In this document: piece by piece, positions 27,110 through 36,326 of the stretch | Layout of the letters: every line of letters begins with the position of its first letter | How positions within the stretch are numbered: position 1 is the stretch's first letter | Assembly (NCBI GenBank): GCA_964473525.1 | Contig: CAYYPK010000009.1 | Span: 124,001-188,000, forward strand | DNA: 64,000 bases | DNA from: GCA-2687025 sp964473525 | GTDB lineage: Bacteria; Poribacteria; WGA-4E; GCA-2687025 | Direction: 5' to 3' | Program-made: the position numbers and the translations under genes | The notes under the pieces: model-generated | What the model saw: the letters and a program-made list of their open reading frames with translations, nothing else | The model's database searches: none | What the model was told of the DNA's origin: nothing

Positions 27110-30100
27110 ATGGACGACGACGCCAAGACCGTAGAGCAGTTGCTTAAGGCGCTCGAAGCGGAACGGGCGCGCAATGAGCAGCTCGAAGCCGACGCGCAGG
27201 GCCGCGCCGCTGGGCTCGATGCCATGGGGTGCATTCTGTGGCGAGCCCGTGTGGTGGAGGTCGACGGGGGCCTGGACTGGACAACCCATGTCCTGAACCC
27301 TAACGCTGCGCAACGCCTTCTGCCTCTGGATCTGGCTCCCGGCCAGCGGTGGGAAACTGCCCACCTTATCTCTGTATCTCCTGCACAGGGCGCTGCTCAG
27401 GAAGCAGCGTCGGAGGAGGCGATCCGGTCGGGCGTGGGTCGATACGGTCAGGAAGTCGCCTGGCTCGACATGTACGGGTCGACTAAGTGGTTCTATGAGG
27501 ATGTCTCCGTCCGCGCCGTCGGTCCTGAGCAATGGGAGCTGTGTGGAGTTTCGACCGACGTAACCGAGAAGAAGGCCCGGGAGCTCGAGCTGCACCAGGC
27601 CGAGGAGCAACGCGACGCTCTGCGGGCGGTCCTGGCATGCGCCGCCGACGGCATCATAGTGGTGGACGCCGAGGGTGGGTTCGCCGAATTTAACGCGGCG
27701 GCGGAGGAGATATTGGGGATCGGCCCCACCGGCGCCTTGCCCGACCGCTGGGCGGAAGTGTACGGCGTCTACCACGCTGACGGAACGACGCGTGTCCCAC
27801 CAGATGAAAACCCCACGGTCCGCGCCCTTGGCGGCGAACACGTAGACGACTGGCGTGGGGTCATCCGTAACCCGCAACGCCCCGACGGGGTGCGGATCGC
27901 GGTCTCGGCCCGCCCGCTCGTGACGGATGACGGGCGCGTCGCTGGAGCCGTCGCGACATTCCAGGACATCACCGAGCGGGACCGTATCGCAGAGGCGCTG
28001 GCCGATGCTAACACCGAGCTCGCCCGCAAGGAGTCGCACCTCAGGGAGGCGCAACAGCTAGCCGCCATAGGTAGTTGGGAGTGGGATCTAACGAACGACA
28101 CGCACTCCTGGTCCGACGAGCTCTACAGCATCTATGGCGTACCGCTCCCGGACCCGGCCGCGGAGGCGCGCCCTCGCCTTACCGATATACTGCATCATGC
28201 CGACATCGAGACAGCGGAACGCACACTCGCGCAGGTGATTGAGGAGAGGGGCATCCTTGACGCCGAGACTCGCCTGCTTCCTCGCGACGGCGAAGTGCGG
28301 CACGTCCGCGTGCGCGGTCGCGTAGAGTGCGACGCCGAGGGAGAACCCGTTCGCCTCGTTGGCACTACCCAGGACATCACCGAAACGAAGGCGGCGCAGG
28401 CTCAGCTCGCGGAACAACTGACCTTCCAACAGCGAGAGCAGGAAATCGCGCGCACGCTGTACGAGCTGTCCGATATCGCGGACATCACCGAAGCAGTATT
28501 CAACGGACTGCAGAAGCTATTCGACGCCGACGTGGGGATCGTATGCCTGAGGAACGAAGATGAGACGCGCGCTGAGGGGTTCATGGCGTTTGGGATCGAC
28601 GGACCCCCCGTCACGGAGACCTCCTTCGACCTGCGCGGCGCCGGCGTGATCTCCGAGGTGATGCAGACCGGCTCGCCGGTCTGCATAGTGATCGACCGAA
28701 CGGATGAATACGTACCTCAGTCTATCGTGCGTCGCCACGACCTGAACGGCCCCGCGGCCATCCTGCCGCTGCGCGTGCGGGGCAAAACGATCGGCTTCAT
28801 GGGCATCCTCCGGCAGGAAGTTGCGGAGCAACGCCCTGCATTCACGCCACATGATATAGAGAGAATGACGCCGCTGGTAGCGGATCTAGCTTTGGCGGTC
28901 GACAACGCTCAGCTGTACGAGCAGGTGAGAGAGCAGGCGAACTCCTTCGAGCGCGTCGTTTCTGCCGCCCGCTGTCTTCTGTGGCACGGTGAGGTGCGCG
29001 AGCAAGACGGCGGGTACGTCTGGGACTTCGCCCCCGTCAGCGATGCGGCCGCTCAGAGCGTCTTCCCGGTGGACGTACCTGAGGGAGAACAGTGGCACAG
29101 CGTGCTCGGCACGGCGAGGCTCTCCGAAGACAACGATGCGATGAATACGCGGGCATTCGACGCGTTTCGAACGGGGGTGTCGGCGTACAGCCAGGACTAC
29201 CGCGCCATCGACAAGCACGGCATAATGCACTGGCTACATGAGGACGTCGACATCGAACCCATCTCGCCGGGCCGCTGGCGTGTGGTCGGCGTGACGACGG
29301 ATGTCACCGAGCCGAGGCAGGCCGAAGAGGAGGTGCGAAGGAGCGAGGAACACTTCAGGCGCATCTTCGAGCACGGGCCGCTGGGTATGGCCATCGTTGG
29401 GCCCGGCTTCACGCTGATGGACGTCAATGACACCCTGTGCGGGATGCTCGGGTATACACGCGCCGAACTCCTCGCGCGCACCATCCAGGCGGTAACGCAT
29501 CCCGACGACTACGAGTCCGACCTCGAGCTCGGCGCGCGAGTGATGCGCGGGGAGATCCCGAGCTACTCCATCGAGAAGCGGTACATCAGGAAGGACGGCG
29601 CCATCGTGTGGGGCCGCCTGACAGGGTCGGCGGTTCACGACGCCGACGGAACGCCGCTGTACGGCATCGGGATGGTCGAGGACATTACGCAGCAGAAGCA
29701 GGACGAGTTGCTGCGGCAGTGCCTGTACGACATCGGTGACGCCATGCACACAGCTCCTGATCTGGAGACGATGTGCGACAGCATCTATCGCTCCTTGCTC
29801 GCGCTGATTGATGCCCCCGGGTTCGCCATTGCGCTGACGGTCGAGGGCGAGATCGACACGTTCGACACGGTCTACCTCGTGTGGGGTGGACAGGTGAGAC
29901 CTGCCAAGCGGTCTGCGGTGCCAGGCACCCGCACGGCTACTGTCGCGAGGACGCGGGCCCCCTTGTGCCTTACTCGTACCCAGTGCGAACAGATGGCGGA
30001 ATCGGGCGAAATCGACCCCGATATGCAGGACCCGAGCGCGTATCTGGGTGTTCCGCTAGAGCTGGGAGGCGAGCTGATCGGCGTGGTCTTCACGTGGCAT

Positions 30101-31276
30101 GCGGAAGAGGAGGCCCCGTACACCGAGCGCCACGTCGAGATCATGTCCTTCGCCGCTGAACAGATCGCAGTGGCGATTGACCGCCGCCGCACGCAGGAGG
30201 ATCTCGTCCACGAGCGCAATCTGTTCCAGGCGTTGATGGAGTCGTCCCCGGACCCAATCTACTTCAAGGACGCCGAGCGTCGCTTTACACGTGTCAGCAG
30301 GTCCTGCGCAGCGGCCATGGGGCTAGACGACGCGGCCACGGCCATTGGGAAAACAGACAACGACCTGCAGTCTGTCGGGTCGGATACGTACCGTCGCGAG
30401 GAGGAACGTATTCTCCGCACGGGCGAGGCCCTGACGGACTCGTTGCAGCACTACCCGGTGCCCGACGGTCAGGATGAGTGGACGCTAATCAGCAAGGCCC
30501 CAACGCGCGATGCAGCGGGTCGCATCAACGGGTTGGTTGGCGTAAATCGAACGGTAACCGAACTCATCGGCATTCAAGAGGCCCTACGCGCTAGCGAAAC
30601 CGGGCGCACGCAACTGATGGAACGTATGTTGACCGTGCAGGAGGAAGAACGCGCCCGAATCGCCCGCGAGTTGCACGACCAGGTAGGGCAGGAGCTAACG
30701 TCGATCCTCCTTGGTCTGCGTGTTGTCGAGGCGGCTCCATCGGTCGAGGACGCGCGCCGCGAGATTGGAGAGCTCCGAGAGGTCACCGCCAACACGCTCG
30801 AGGACGTGCGCCAGATCGCGTTCGAGATGCGACCGAGTTCGCTCGAGGATCTCGGCGTTGGGCCTGCCCTCGAGCGCGATCTTGCCATCATGGGCCAGGG
30901 CGCCGGGTTCACTCCCACGTTCCGATTCTACAACCCAGACGATCTTTCGCTCACGACGGCGGTCGAGTTGGGTATTTACCGCATAGTGCACTCTGCCTTG
31001 ACCAACATCGCCCGACATGCAGGCGCCAAGAACGTGAACGTCACGGTGCAGGTCGAGTCTAGCGAGGTGTCCGTCCTGGTGCAGGACGATGGGGTGGGCT
31101 TCGACGCCGAGGCGGTCATGGCAGGTCCGGTGGAAGGGCGGTTCGGCATCCTCTCCATGCAGGAGCGAGCAAAGATCGTAGATGGTGTCGTCTCCGTGGA
31201 TTCCGAATTGGGAGTAGGCACCACCATCCTTGTGCGTATACCCCGGCGAGCCGACGACACCCCCGTTGTGGACTGA
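27110..31276 (+). CDS. Large soluble PAS/GAF sensor histidine kinase (NarL-type HisKA_3)
   Basis: This 1388-residue protein has no transmembrane segment, so it senses inside the cell. Domains in order: a PAS-like domain at about 36-155, PAS at 165-290, PAS at 310-425, GAF at 440-605, a second copy of the first PAS-like domain at 615-735, PAS at 745-860, GAF at 865-1025, PAS at 1035-1150, HisKA_3 with the phospho-acceptor in ARELHDQVGQE (H1189), and a HATPase with DDGVGFD near 1324 and GRFGILSMQER. Members of this class phosphorylate NarL-type regulators. No response regulator gene lies nearby, so the partner is encoded elsewhere. Signals may be redox, light or ligands. Confidence 0.95.
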   Translation: MDDDAKTVEQLLKALEAERARNEQLEADAQGRAAGLDAMGCILWRARVVEVDGGLDWTTHVLNPNAAQRLLPLDLAPGQRWETAHLISVSPAQGAAQEAASEEAIRSGVGRYGQEVAWLDMYGSTKWFYEDVSVRAVGPEQWELCGVSTDVTEKKARELELHQAEEQRDALRAVLACAADGIIVVDAEGGFAEFNAAAEEILGIGPTGALPDRWAEVYGVYHADGTTRVPPDENPTVRALGGEHVDDWRGVIRNPQRPDGVRIAVSARPLVTDDGRVAGAVATFQDITERDRIAEALADANTELARKESHLREAQQLAAIGSWEWDLTNDTHSWSDELYSIYGVPLPDPAAEARPRLTDILHHADIETAERTLAQVIEERGILDAETRLLPRDGEVRHVRVRGRVECDAEGEPVRLVGTTQDITETKAAQAQLAEQLTFQQREQEIARTLYELSDIADITEAVFNGLQKLFDADVGIVCLRNEDETRAEGFMAFGIDGPPVTETSFDLRGAGVISEVMQTGSPVCIVIDRTDEYVPQSIVRRHDLNGPAAILPLRVRGKTIGFMGILRQEVAEQRPAFTPHDIERMTPLVADLALAVDNAQLYEQVREQANSFERVVSAARCLLWHGEVREQDGGYVWDFAPVSDAAAQSVFPVDVPEGEQWHSVLGTARLSEDNDAMNTRAFDAFRTGVSAYSQDYRAIDKHGIMHWLHEDVDIEPISPGRWRVVGVTTDVTEPRQAEEEVRRSEEHFRRIFEHGPLGMAIVGPGFTLMDVNDTLCGMLGYTRAELLARTIQAVTHPDDYESDLELGARVMRGEIPSYSIEKRYIRKDGAIVWGRLTGSAVHDADGTPLYGIGMVEDITQQKQDELLRQCLYDIGDAMHTAPDLETMCDSIYRSLLALIDAPGFAIALTVEGEIDTFDTVYLVWGGQVRPAKRSAVPGTRTATVARTRAPLCLTRTQCEQMAESGEIDPDMQDPSAYLGVPLELGGELIGVVFTWHAEEEAPYTERHVEIMSFAAEQIAVAIDRRRTQEDLVHERNLFQALMESSPDPIYFKDAERRFTRVSRSCAAAMGLDDAATAIGKTDNDLQSVGSDTYRREEERILRTGEALTDSLQHYPVPDGQDEWTLISKAPTRDAAGRINGLVGVNRTVTELIGIQEALRASETGRTQLMERMLTVQEEERARIARELHDQVGQELTSILLGLRVVEAAPSVEDARREIGELREVTANTLEDVRQIAFEMRPSSLEDLGVGPALERDLAIMGQGAGFTPTFRFYNPDDLSLTTAVELGIYRIVHSALTNIARHAGAKNVNVTVQVESSEVSVLVQDDGVGFDAEAVMAGPVEGRFGILSMQERAKIVDGVVSVDSELGVGTTILVRIPRRADDTPVVD

Positions 31277-31397
31277 TCGGCCTCGCTATGTCGCCGCGCT
31301 CGTGTATCGTCGTGGGCGTTGGGTTGACTCGCCCGCGTCCGCCCCCGACAATCGACAACTGAAGTCGCCACCGTGACGCTGGGAGGAGTGTGTGGGC

Positions 31398-32531
31398 ATG
31401 CGCGAATACAACTTCACGGGCGGAATGCCGGACCCCGGGTCGTTTCCCATCGAGGGGCTCATCGAAGCCGCCGGACGCGCGCTTAGGGAAGCGGGCGGCG
31501 AGACGCTTGTCCGTTACCCAGGCGACCTTGGAAACATCACCCTGCGTGAGGTCGCCGCACAGCGATTTCAGGGATCGCAGGGAGTGGAGCTAGACCCGGC
31601 TGACATCGCCATCACGAACGGGTCGATGCAGGCGTTGGAGCTCGTCTTCCGCGCGTACGTGGAACCCGGCGACATCGTCCTGACCGAGGAACTGTCGTAC
31701 ATGGGCACCCTTGGTCTGCTGCGCCACGCAAACGCTGAGATTGTCGGCGTGGCGAACGACGAGCACGGCATGAACATGGAGGCGCTGGAGGAGACCCTCC
31801 GCGACCTTGCGGCGAAGGGGAAGCGCCCCAAGCTCATCAACACCGTGCCGATCAACCACAACCCGACCGGCATGAACATGACAGCCGAGCGAAAGCGCCG
31901 CTTCATCGAACTCGCCGAGGAGTACGACGTCGTCATCCTGGAGGACGAGTGCTACGGCGACATCTACTTCGAGGGCGACCCGCCACCGTCGCTCTATAGC
32001 CAGGCGCCCGCAGGCCGGGTGATCTACGTCGCCACGTTCTCCAAGACCATCGGGCCCGGGGTGCGGATGGGCTATCTGAGCGCGCCGCAGCCCATCATGG
32101 GCCGCCTCATGGCGAACCGGTGGGACGGTGGCCCAAGCGCGCTCGCAAGCCTGATCCTCGCCGAATACCTGCGCCACAACATGTGGGACCACATCCGCGA
32201 GACGAACGCCATCGTACGGGAGAAACTCGCCACGCTACTGGCGGCGCTCGACGACAACCTCGGCGACATGATCTCGTGCATACCTCCAACGGGCGGGCTG
32301 TTCGCGTGGACATCCATCACCGAGGACACGGACATGGGGCGCCTTATGACCGGGCTCGACGAGCGGCAGGTACGTTGCACCCGCGGCCAGGCGTTCCGTG
32401 TGGATCAGAAGGACATCCCCAACATCCGCTTTTCGTTCGCCTACCCGAGCCTGGACGATATCCGGGCAGGCGTGGAAGTGTTCGCCGACTGCGTGCGCGC
32501 CGCGCAGCCGTCGGTCGTCGGCGTCGCTTAG
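31398..32531 (+). CDS. PLP-dependent aminotransferase, class I/II (2-aminoadipate transaminase-like)
   Basis: The ATG at 31398 is preferred over the GTG six bases earlier because GGGAGGAG sits at ideal distance from it. The 377-residue protein has the fold-type I pattern of the MocR/AAD family: DIAITNGSMQALELVF, the INHNPTG segment, the YDVVILEDECYGDIYF strand with the Asp that holds the pyridine ring, and TFSKTIGPGVRMGY with the Schiff-base Lys (K216). It moves amino groups between an amino acid and a 2-oxo acid in the cytoplasm. A carbamoyltransferase gene follows closely, suggesting a shared pathway. Confidence 0.94.
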   Translation: MREYNFTGGMPDPGSFPIEGLIEAAGRALREAGGETLVRYPGDLGNITLREVAAQRFQGSQGVELDPADIAITNGSMQALELVFRAYVEPGDIVLTEELSYMGTLGLLRHANAEIVGVANDEHGMNMEALEETLRDLAAKGKRPKLINTVPINHNPTGMNMTAERKRRFIELAEEYDVVILEDECYGDIYFEGDPPPSLYSQAPAGRVIYVATFSKTIGPGVRMGYLSAPQPIMGRLMANRWDGGPSALASLILAEYLRHNMWDHIRETNAIVREKLATLLAALDDNLGDMISCIPPTGGLFAWTSITEDTDMGRLMTGLDERQVRCTRGQAFRVDQKDIPNIRFSFAYPSLDDIRAGVEVFADCVRAAQPSVVGVA

Positions 32532-32593
32532 CCGTTCGTGGAACCCGTGGCGGATATCCCTGGCCGCATTGCGCCCGTCGTGGAGATTTCTGG

Positions 32594-34408
32594 ATGGCAT
32601 GGATTCTGGGCATCAAGGGCGCCGGGGGTTGGCACAACTCTGGGGTCTGTCTTCTCAGCTCAGACCACGACGGCATCCTCTTCTCGGCAGAAGAGGAGCG
32701 CTTCAATAACGAAAAGAAGACGTCGATTTATCCAGTTGCGGCGCTTGCGTACGCACTCGAGAAAGCGGGCATCACGAAGGACGACATCGACTACGTCGGC
32801 TACCCCCTGTCGCCCCGCGCTTTCTACGACGAACTCATCATGGCCTGCTTGTGGCCTATCGCGGAACAGAACCCACTTGGGATGCCGCCTCTGAAGGTAT
32901 CCCTCGAGACGTTCCAGCTACTCTATCGTGTCGAGCATTTCCTCGCCGCTGAATTCCCCAACGCCGCGATACACATGCTCGACCACCATTTCTGCCACCT
33001 CGCCAGCGCGCACTTCTGCTCACCGTTCAACGACTCAGCGGTGCTGACCCTGGATGGGCAGGGGGAGTATGTCACGACGACGTTCAGCCATGTGCGCGGG
33101 GCGTCGGTGCGCTCGCTGAAGCGCCTTGGGTTCCCTGCCAGCCTAGGTCTGCTCTACACCGCCGTCTCGCGTCTGCTCGGATTCGACGGGCCGAATCCCG
33201 AGGGCAAGGTGATGGGCCTGGCATCCTACGGCGAGCCCCGGTTCATGGACGTGTTCCGTGAGGCCGTGGTGGTCACCGGGAAGATGGAGTTCACTGTCTC
33301 GCCGCGGTATGTAGGTATGGATAGAGGCGGGAGCATCTTCCTGACGGACGCGTTCCAGGAACCCCTGGGGCTGCCTCTCTCCCAGCACGACGGAGTGACT
33401 CAGCAGCACATGGATGTCGCTGCAAGCCTTCAGTTGCGGCTGGAGGAAGTGGCCATACAGATGGTGGCGGACCTCCACGAGGCGACGGGGTCCGACAATC
33501 TGTGCCTGTCGGGCGGGGTGGCGCTTAACAGTGTCATGAACAAGAAGCTCGTCGACCGGACGCCTTTCCAAGGGTTGTTCATCCAGCCTGCGTCCGATGA
33601 CGGCGGGACGCCCCTCGGCGCGGCACTGGCGATCAAACACTCGGTGGAAGGGTCATCCCGCCCCACGACGTGGCGTGGTCCCTTCCTCGGCGTCGACTAC
33701 GGACACGACGAACTACAGGCGCTGTTGGACGAACGGGGCATCGCCTACACGGAGCCGGACGATCTCCTCGGCGAGGTCGCTGGACATATCGCCGACGGGA
33801 ACATCATCGGCTGGTTCCAGGGCGCGGCAGAGCTAGGGCCTCGGGCGTTGGGCCATCGAAGCATCCTGTGCGACCCACGAGCAGCGAACACGAAGGACAT
33901 CCTGAACCAGCGCGTCAAGCATCGGGAATGGTTCCGTCCGTACGCTCCAGCGGTGTTGGCAGAACGCGCGCAGGACTACTTTGACCTCGACCTCGACTCG
34001 CCCTATATGCTGCTGGTGGCTGACGTGAGGCCGGAGCGCCGCTCTGAGGTGGCGGGGATCACGCACGTGGACGGAACCGCACGGGTGCAGACGGTCACGA
34101 GGATGGTGGATTCGCGTTACTACGACCTCATCTCCCGCTTCGCCGACATCACAGGCGTCCCGGTGTTGCTGAACACCTCGTTCAACGTGCGCGGAGAAGC
34201 CATCGTGAACGCCCCGTTAGATGCGCTGGAGTGCTTCCTCTTTACGGACCTCGACTACCTTGTCCTGGGCGATTTCCTCGTCCAGAAGTCCGAGAACTCG
34301 GAACACTGGCTGGACGTGGAGTATACCGACTACCTCATGCGCCGTAAGGACCGATACATCAAGGAATTCGCGACGGAAATCCTGCGTGTGCGGGCCGACA
34401 TGGCATAG
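32594..34408 (+). CDS. NodU/CmcH-family carbamoyltransferase
   Basis: The ATG at 32594 follows a GGAG at good spacing and starts the 604-residue family-length protein; an upstream frame overlapping the aminotransferase is not conserved-looking. The N-terminal half has the ASKHA-type start ILGIKGAGGWHNSGVCLL, the metal-binding HHFCHLASAHF and DGQGEY, and CLSGGVALNSVMN. The C-terminal domain has GWFQGAAELGPRALGHRSI and the substrate loop NTSFNVRGE. Enzymes of this family transfer carbamoyl from carbamoyl phosphate to hydroxyls of sugars, Nod factors or antibiotics through a carbamoyl-AMP. The acceptor is unknown. The gene is probably in an operon with the preceding aminotransferase. Confidence 0.95.
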   Translation: MAWILGIKGAGGWHNSGVCLLSSDHDGILFSAEEERFNNEKKTSIYPVAALAYALEKAGITKDDIDYVGYPLSPRAFYDELIMACLWPIAEQNPLGMPPLKVSLETFQLLYRVEHFLAAEFPNAAIHMLDHHFCHLASAHFCSPFNDSAVLTLDGQGEYVTTTFSHVRGASVRSLKRLGFPASLGLLYTAVSRLLGFDGPNPEGKVMGLASYGEPRFMDVFREAVVVTGKMEFTVSPRYVGMDRGGSIFLTDAFQEPLGLPLSQHDGVTQQHMDVAASLQLRLEEVAIQMVADLHEATGSDNLCLSGGVALNSVMNKKLVDRTPFQGLFIQPASDDGGTPLGAALAIKHSVEGSSRPTTWRGPFLGVDYGHDELQALLDERGIAYTEPDDLLGEVAGHIADGNIIGWFQGAAELGPRALGHRSILCDPRAANTKDILNQRVKHREWFRPYAPAVLAERAQDYFDLDLDSPYMLLVADVRPERRSEVAGITHVDGTARVQTVTRMVDSRYYDLISRFADITGVPVLLNTSFNVRGEAIVNAPLDALECFLFTDLDYLVLGDFLVQKSENSEHWLDVEYTDYLMRRKDRYIKEFATEILRVRADMA

Positions 34409-34665
34409 GCAGATCGCGATGAGCTGCCAGCGCCAGTCTCCATCTTCACGCGCCCTCCCGGCATCGCCCCTCCTCGACAGCGACTCGACCGAGAGGGTGT
34501 CCACGGGACGAAGCGCTGCGCCAGCGCGCGGGCCCCGAGGGAGCCGCTTCGGCGCTGAACCCCGCTCCATCGCCTGCCACGACGACACGCGAACCGTTCC
34601 CGCACGGTCGCATCTCGGTAGAAACACTCTCGGCGTGGGGTACATATGAGACTAGCACCCGCACA

Positions 34666-35163
34666 TTGAGGACGCGCATCGAAGCGTCGGCATTCGACGC
34701 CATAGGTCGCGGGTACGAAAGCGTAGGCGGGCTGGGCTTCACGTCAGACGACCCCACGGCGGTGCTGAAGACAACGTACGAAGTATACCGACGAACGCCA
34801 GACGTCCTCGTGCTGCGGGGCGGCGAGGAGGGGTTGCTCTACACCTTCACCACGATCCTCGACTCCATGGACTCCCCACGATCCGTTGCGGTGCACCAGC
34901 CCACCGACACGGTCTTCCTCACTGGCCGCACGAGAATTGGACCTGGCGTCTGGGAGCATGTTGTGATCGCATCAGAGGACGGCGGTAAGAACTGGGACGT
35001 AGTGCTCGACCAGTCGGGTCAGCTCTACTTTCTGTCGGATCGCGACGGTGTCTTCCTCCAGACCGACGACGACCTGCTTATGCTGCCGTTGTCGGGGTCC
35101 ACGGCGGTGTCGGCAGTGGGCAAGGCTGCCACCACCTGGGGTTCGTTGAAGCAGGCGCGATAG
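34666..35163 (+). CDS. Possible BNR/YCF48-like sheet protein, doubtful start
   Basis: The frame is open from 34423, but contains no ATG before its coding-looking part. The first plausible start is a TTG at 34666, giving 165 residues. The protein alternates strands and carries HVVIASEDGGKNWDVVL, an Asp-box/BNR-type motif typical of sialidase and photosystem-assembly propellers, followed by LYFLSDRDGVF. Only about two blades are present, far less than a full propeller, so this may be the decayed remnant of a longer gene. No signal peptide and no clear ribosome site are seen. Confidence 0.45.
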   Translation: MRTRIEASAFDAIGRGYESVGGLGFTSDDPTAVLKTTYEVYRRTPDVLVLRGGEEGLLYTFTTILDSMDSPRSVAVHQPTDTVFLTGRTRIGPGVWEHVVIASEDGGKNWDVVLDQSGQLYFLSDRDGVFLQTDDDLLMLPLSGSTAVSAVGKAATTWGSLKQAR

Positions 35164-35350
35164 CGCGCATGAGACCAGCTCTCGCCTCGGCATGAAGCTC
35201 GTGTATCGTGGCGCTTCCGGTTGTCGAAGCGACGTGCCGCTGAATCCCGCGCTTCGGGCCTTCATCCCCGCGCCGTCTTGCCATATGATTGCCGCCGCCC
35301 GCGCCACCTGAGATGCGAGGCGACGCCGAGGGGTATTGGAGGCCTTCCGC

Positions 35351-36166
35351 ATGACGCCGCAGGACCAGAAAGCGCACTTCGACGACCAGGGATACCTCAT
35401 CCTGGAGGGCATCCTCACACCGGAAGAGGTGCTGGAGTGCCAGGAGGAGGTAAAGCGCCTCCACGACGTGGCGGCGACGCTCAAGGAAGCCGGCGACCCG
35501 GACGGTGGGCACTTCCAGATCGAGCCCTATGCAGGTGATGAGTCACAGGAAGACGGTAGGCTTGTGCTCCGCAAGATCGAGAGCACACGGAAGTTCTCGG
35601 ACGTGTTCAGACGGCTGTCGGAACACCCGAAGCTCGTCGCGGCGATCCAGAATCTCATCGGCCCGGACCTGCTCCTGTTCCGCAGCACGTTGATGCTGAA
35701 GCCGGCGTTCCACGGTTCGCAACATGCGCTGCACCAGGACTCCGCGTATTGGCCCATGGACCCTCCGACCCTCGTGACCGTCAGTATCGCGCTGAACGAC
35801 TCTAGCCCGGAGAACGGCTGCATCCGAGTGCTACCCAAGAGCCACGAGTGGGGACTACAGGAGTGGGGTCGCATCACCCGAGGCGACGACGAGGCGGCGA
35901 CAGACCGAGAAGATGTCGCTGAGATCGACGAGTCACAGGCGGTTGAAGCTCCGCTGACCGCAGGCAGCGCCGTGTGCTTCCACAGCCTGTGCGTCCACGG
36001 CTCCGGCCCAAACAAGTCGCCGAATCCGCGGAACACGGCGCTCTACGCCTACTTCTCCCCCGAGGTGCGATACGTCGCGCGAGGGTCGTCGGCGCGAGAG
36101 CGGACGTTCCCAGTAATCGCCGGGCTAGACGGTCGAGACGAGATGACGCTGAAGGCGGCGGACTAG
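35351..36166 (+). CDS. Phytanoyl-CoA dioxygenase (PhyH) family protein
   Basis: The ATG at 35351 has GGAGG 9 bases upstream. The 271-residue protein is a 2-oxoglutarate and iron(II)-dependent oxygenase. The N-terminus has the PhyH start DQGYLILEGILTPEE. The iron ligands are H128 and D130 in LHQDSAYWPMD and the distal H216 in CVHGSGPNKSPNPR, with the nearby Arg expected to bind 2-oxoglutarate. The substrate is unknown; the family hydroxylates lipids, osmolytes and natural products, and many copies are typical of sponge-associated bacteria. Confidence 0.94.
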   Translation: MTPQDQKAHFDDQGYLILEGILTPEEVLECQEEVKRLHDVAATLKEAGDPDGGHFQIEPYAGDESQEDGRLVLRKIESTRKFSDVFRRLSEHPKLVAAIQNLIGPDLLLFRSTLMLKPAFHGSQHALHQDSAYWPMDPPTLVTVSIALNDSSPENGCIRVLPKSHEWGLQEWGRITRGDDEAATDREDVAEIDESQAVEAPLTAGSAVCFHSLCVHGSGPNKSPNPRNTALYAYFSPEVRYVARGSSARERTFPVIAGLDGRDEMTLKAAD

Positions 36167-36260
36167 CTCTCTTACCGAACACTGACCCGCGACATGCCTC
36201 CCGAAGTTCCATCCGGGTCATCGCCCGTCCGGGCGTGTCCCACAGGACAGACGGGCACGG

Positions 36261-36298
36261 AACGCCCTGCGACGCGCTAGTTCGTATCGCAGGGCGTT
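36261..36298. terminator. Perfect 12-bp hairpin between convergent genes
   Basis: AACGCCCTGCGA and TCGCAGGGCGTT pair perfectly around a 14-base loop, between the ends of the PhyH gene and the inositol phosphate synthase gene. It is placed to end both convergent transcripts. No T tract follows on either side, so it may act as a Rho-aided or partial terminator. Confidence 0.5.
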
Positions 36299-36326
36299 GG
36301 AACGAAATCATCGGTGACTGGCAGCC

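Noticed and set aside
26753..28054. Long minus-strand frame with CPACETC and CDCGS near its middle
   Set aside because: Most of it is the shadow of the histidine kinase gene; beyond the cysteines the sequence has random composition, and no start with a ribosome site fits a smaller gene.
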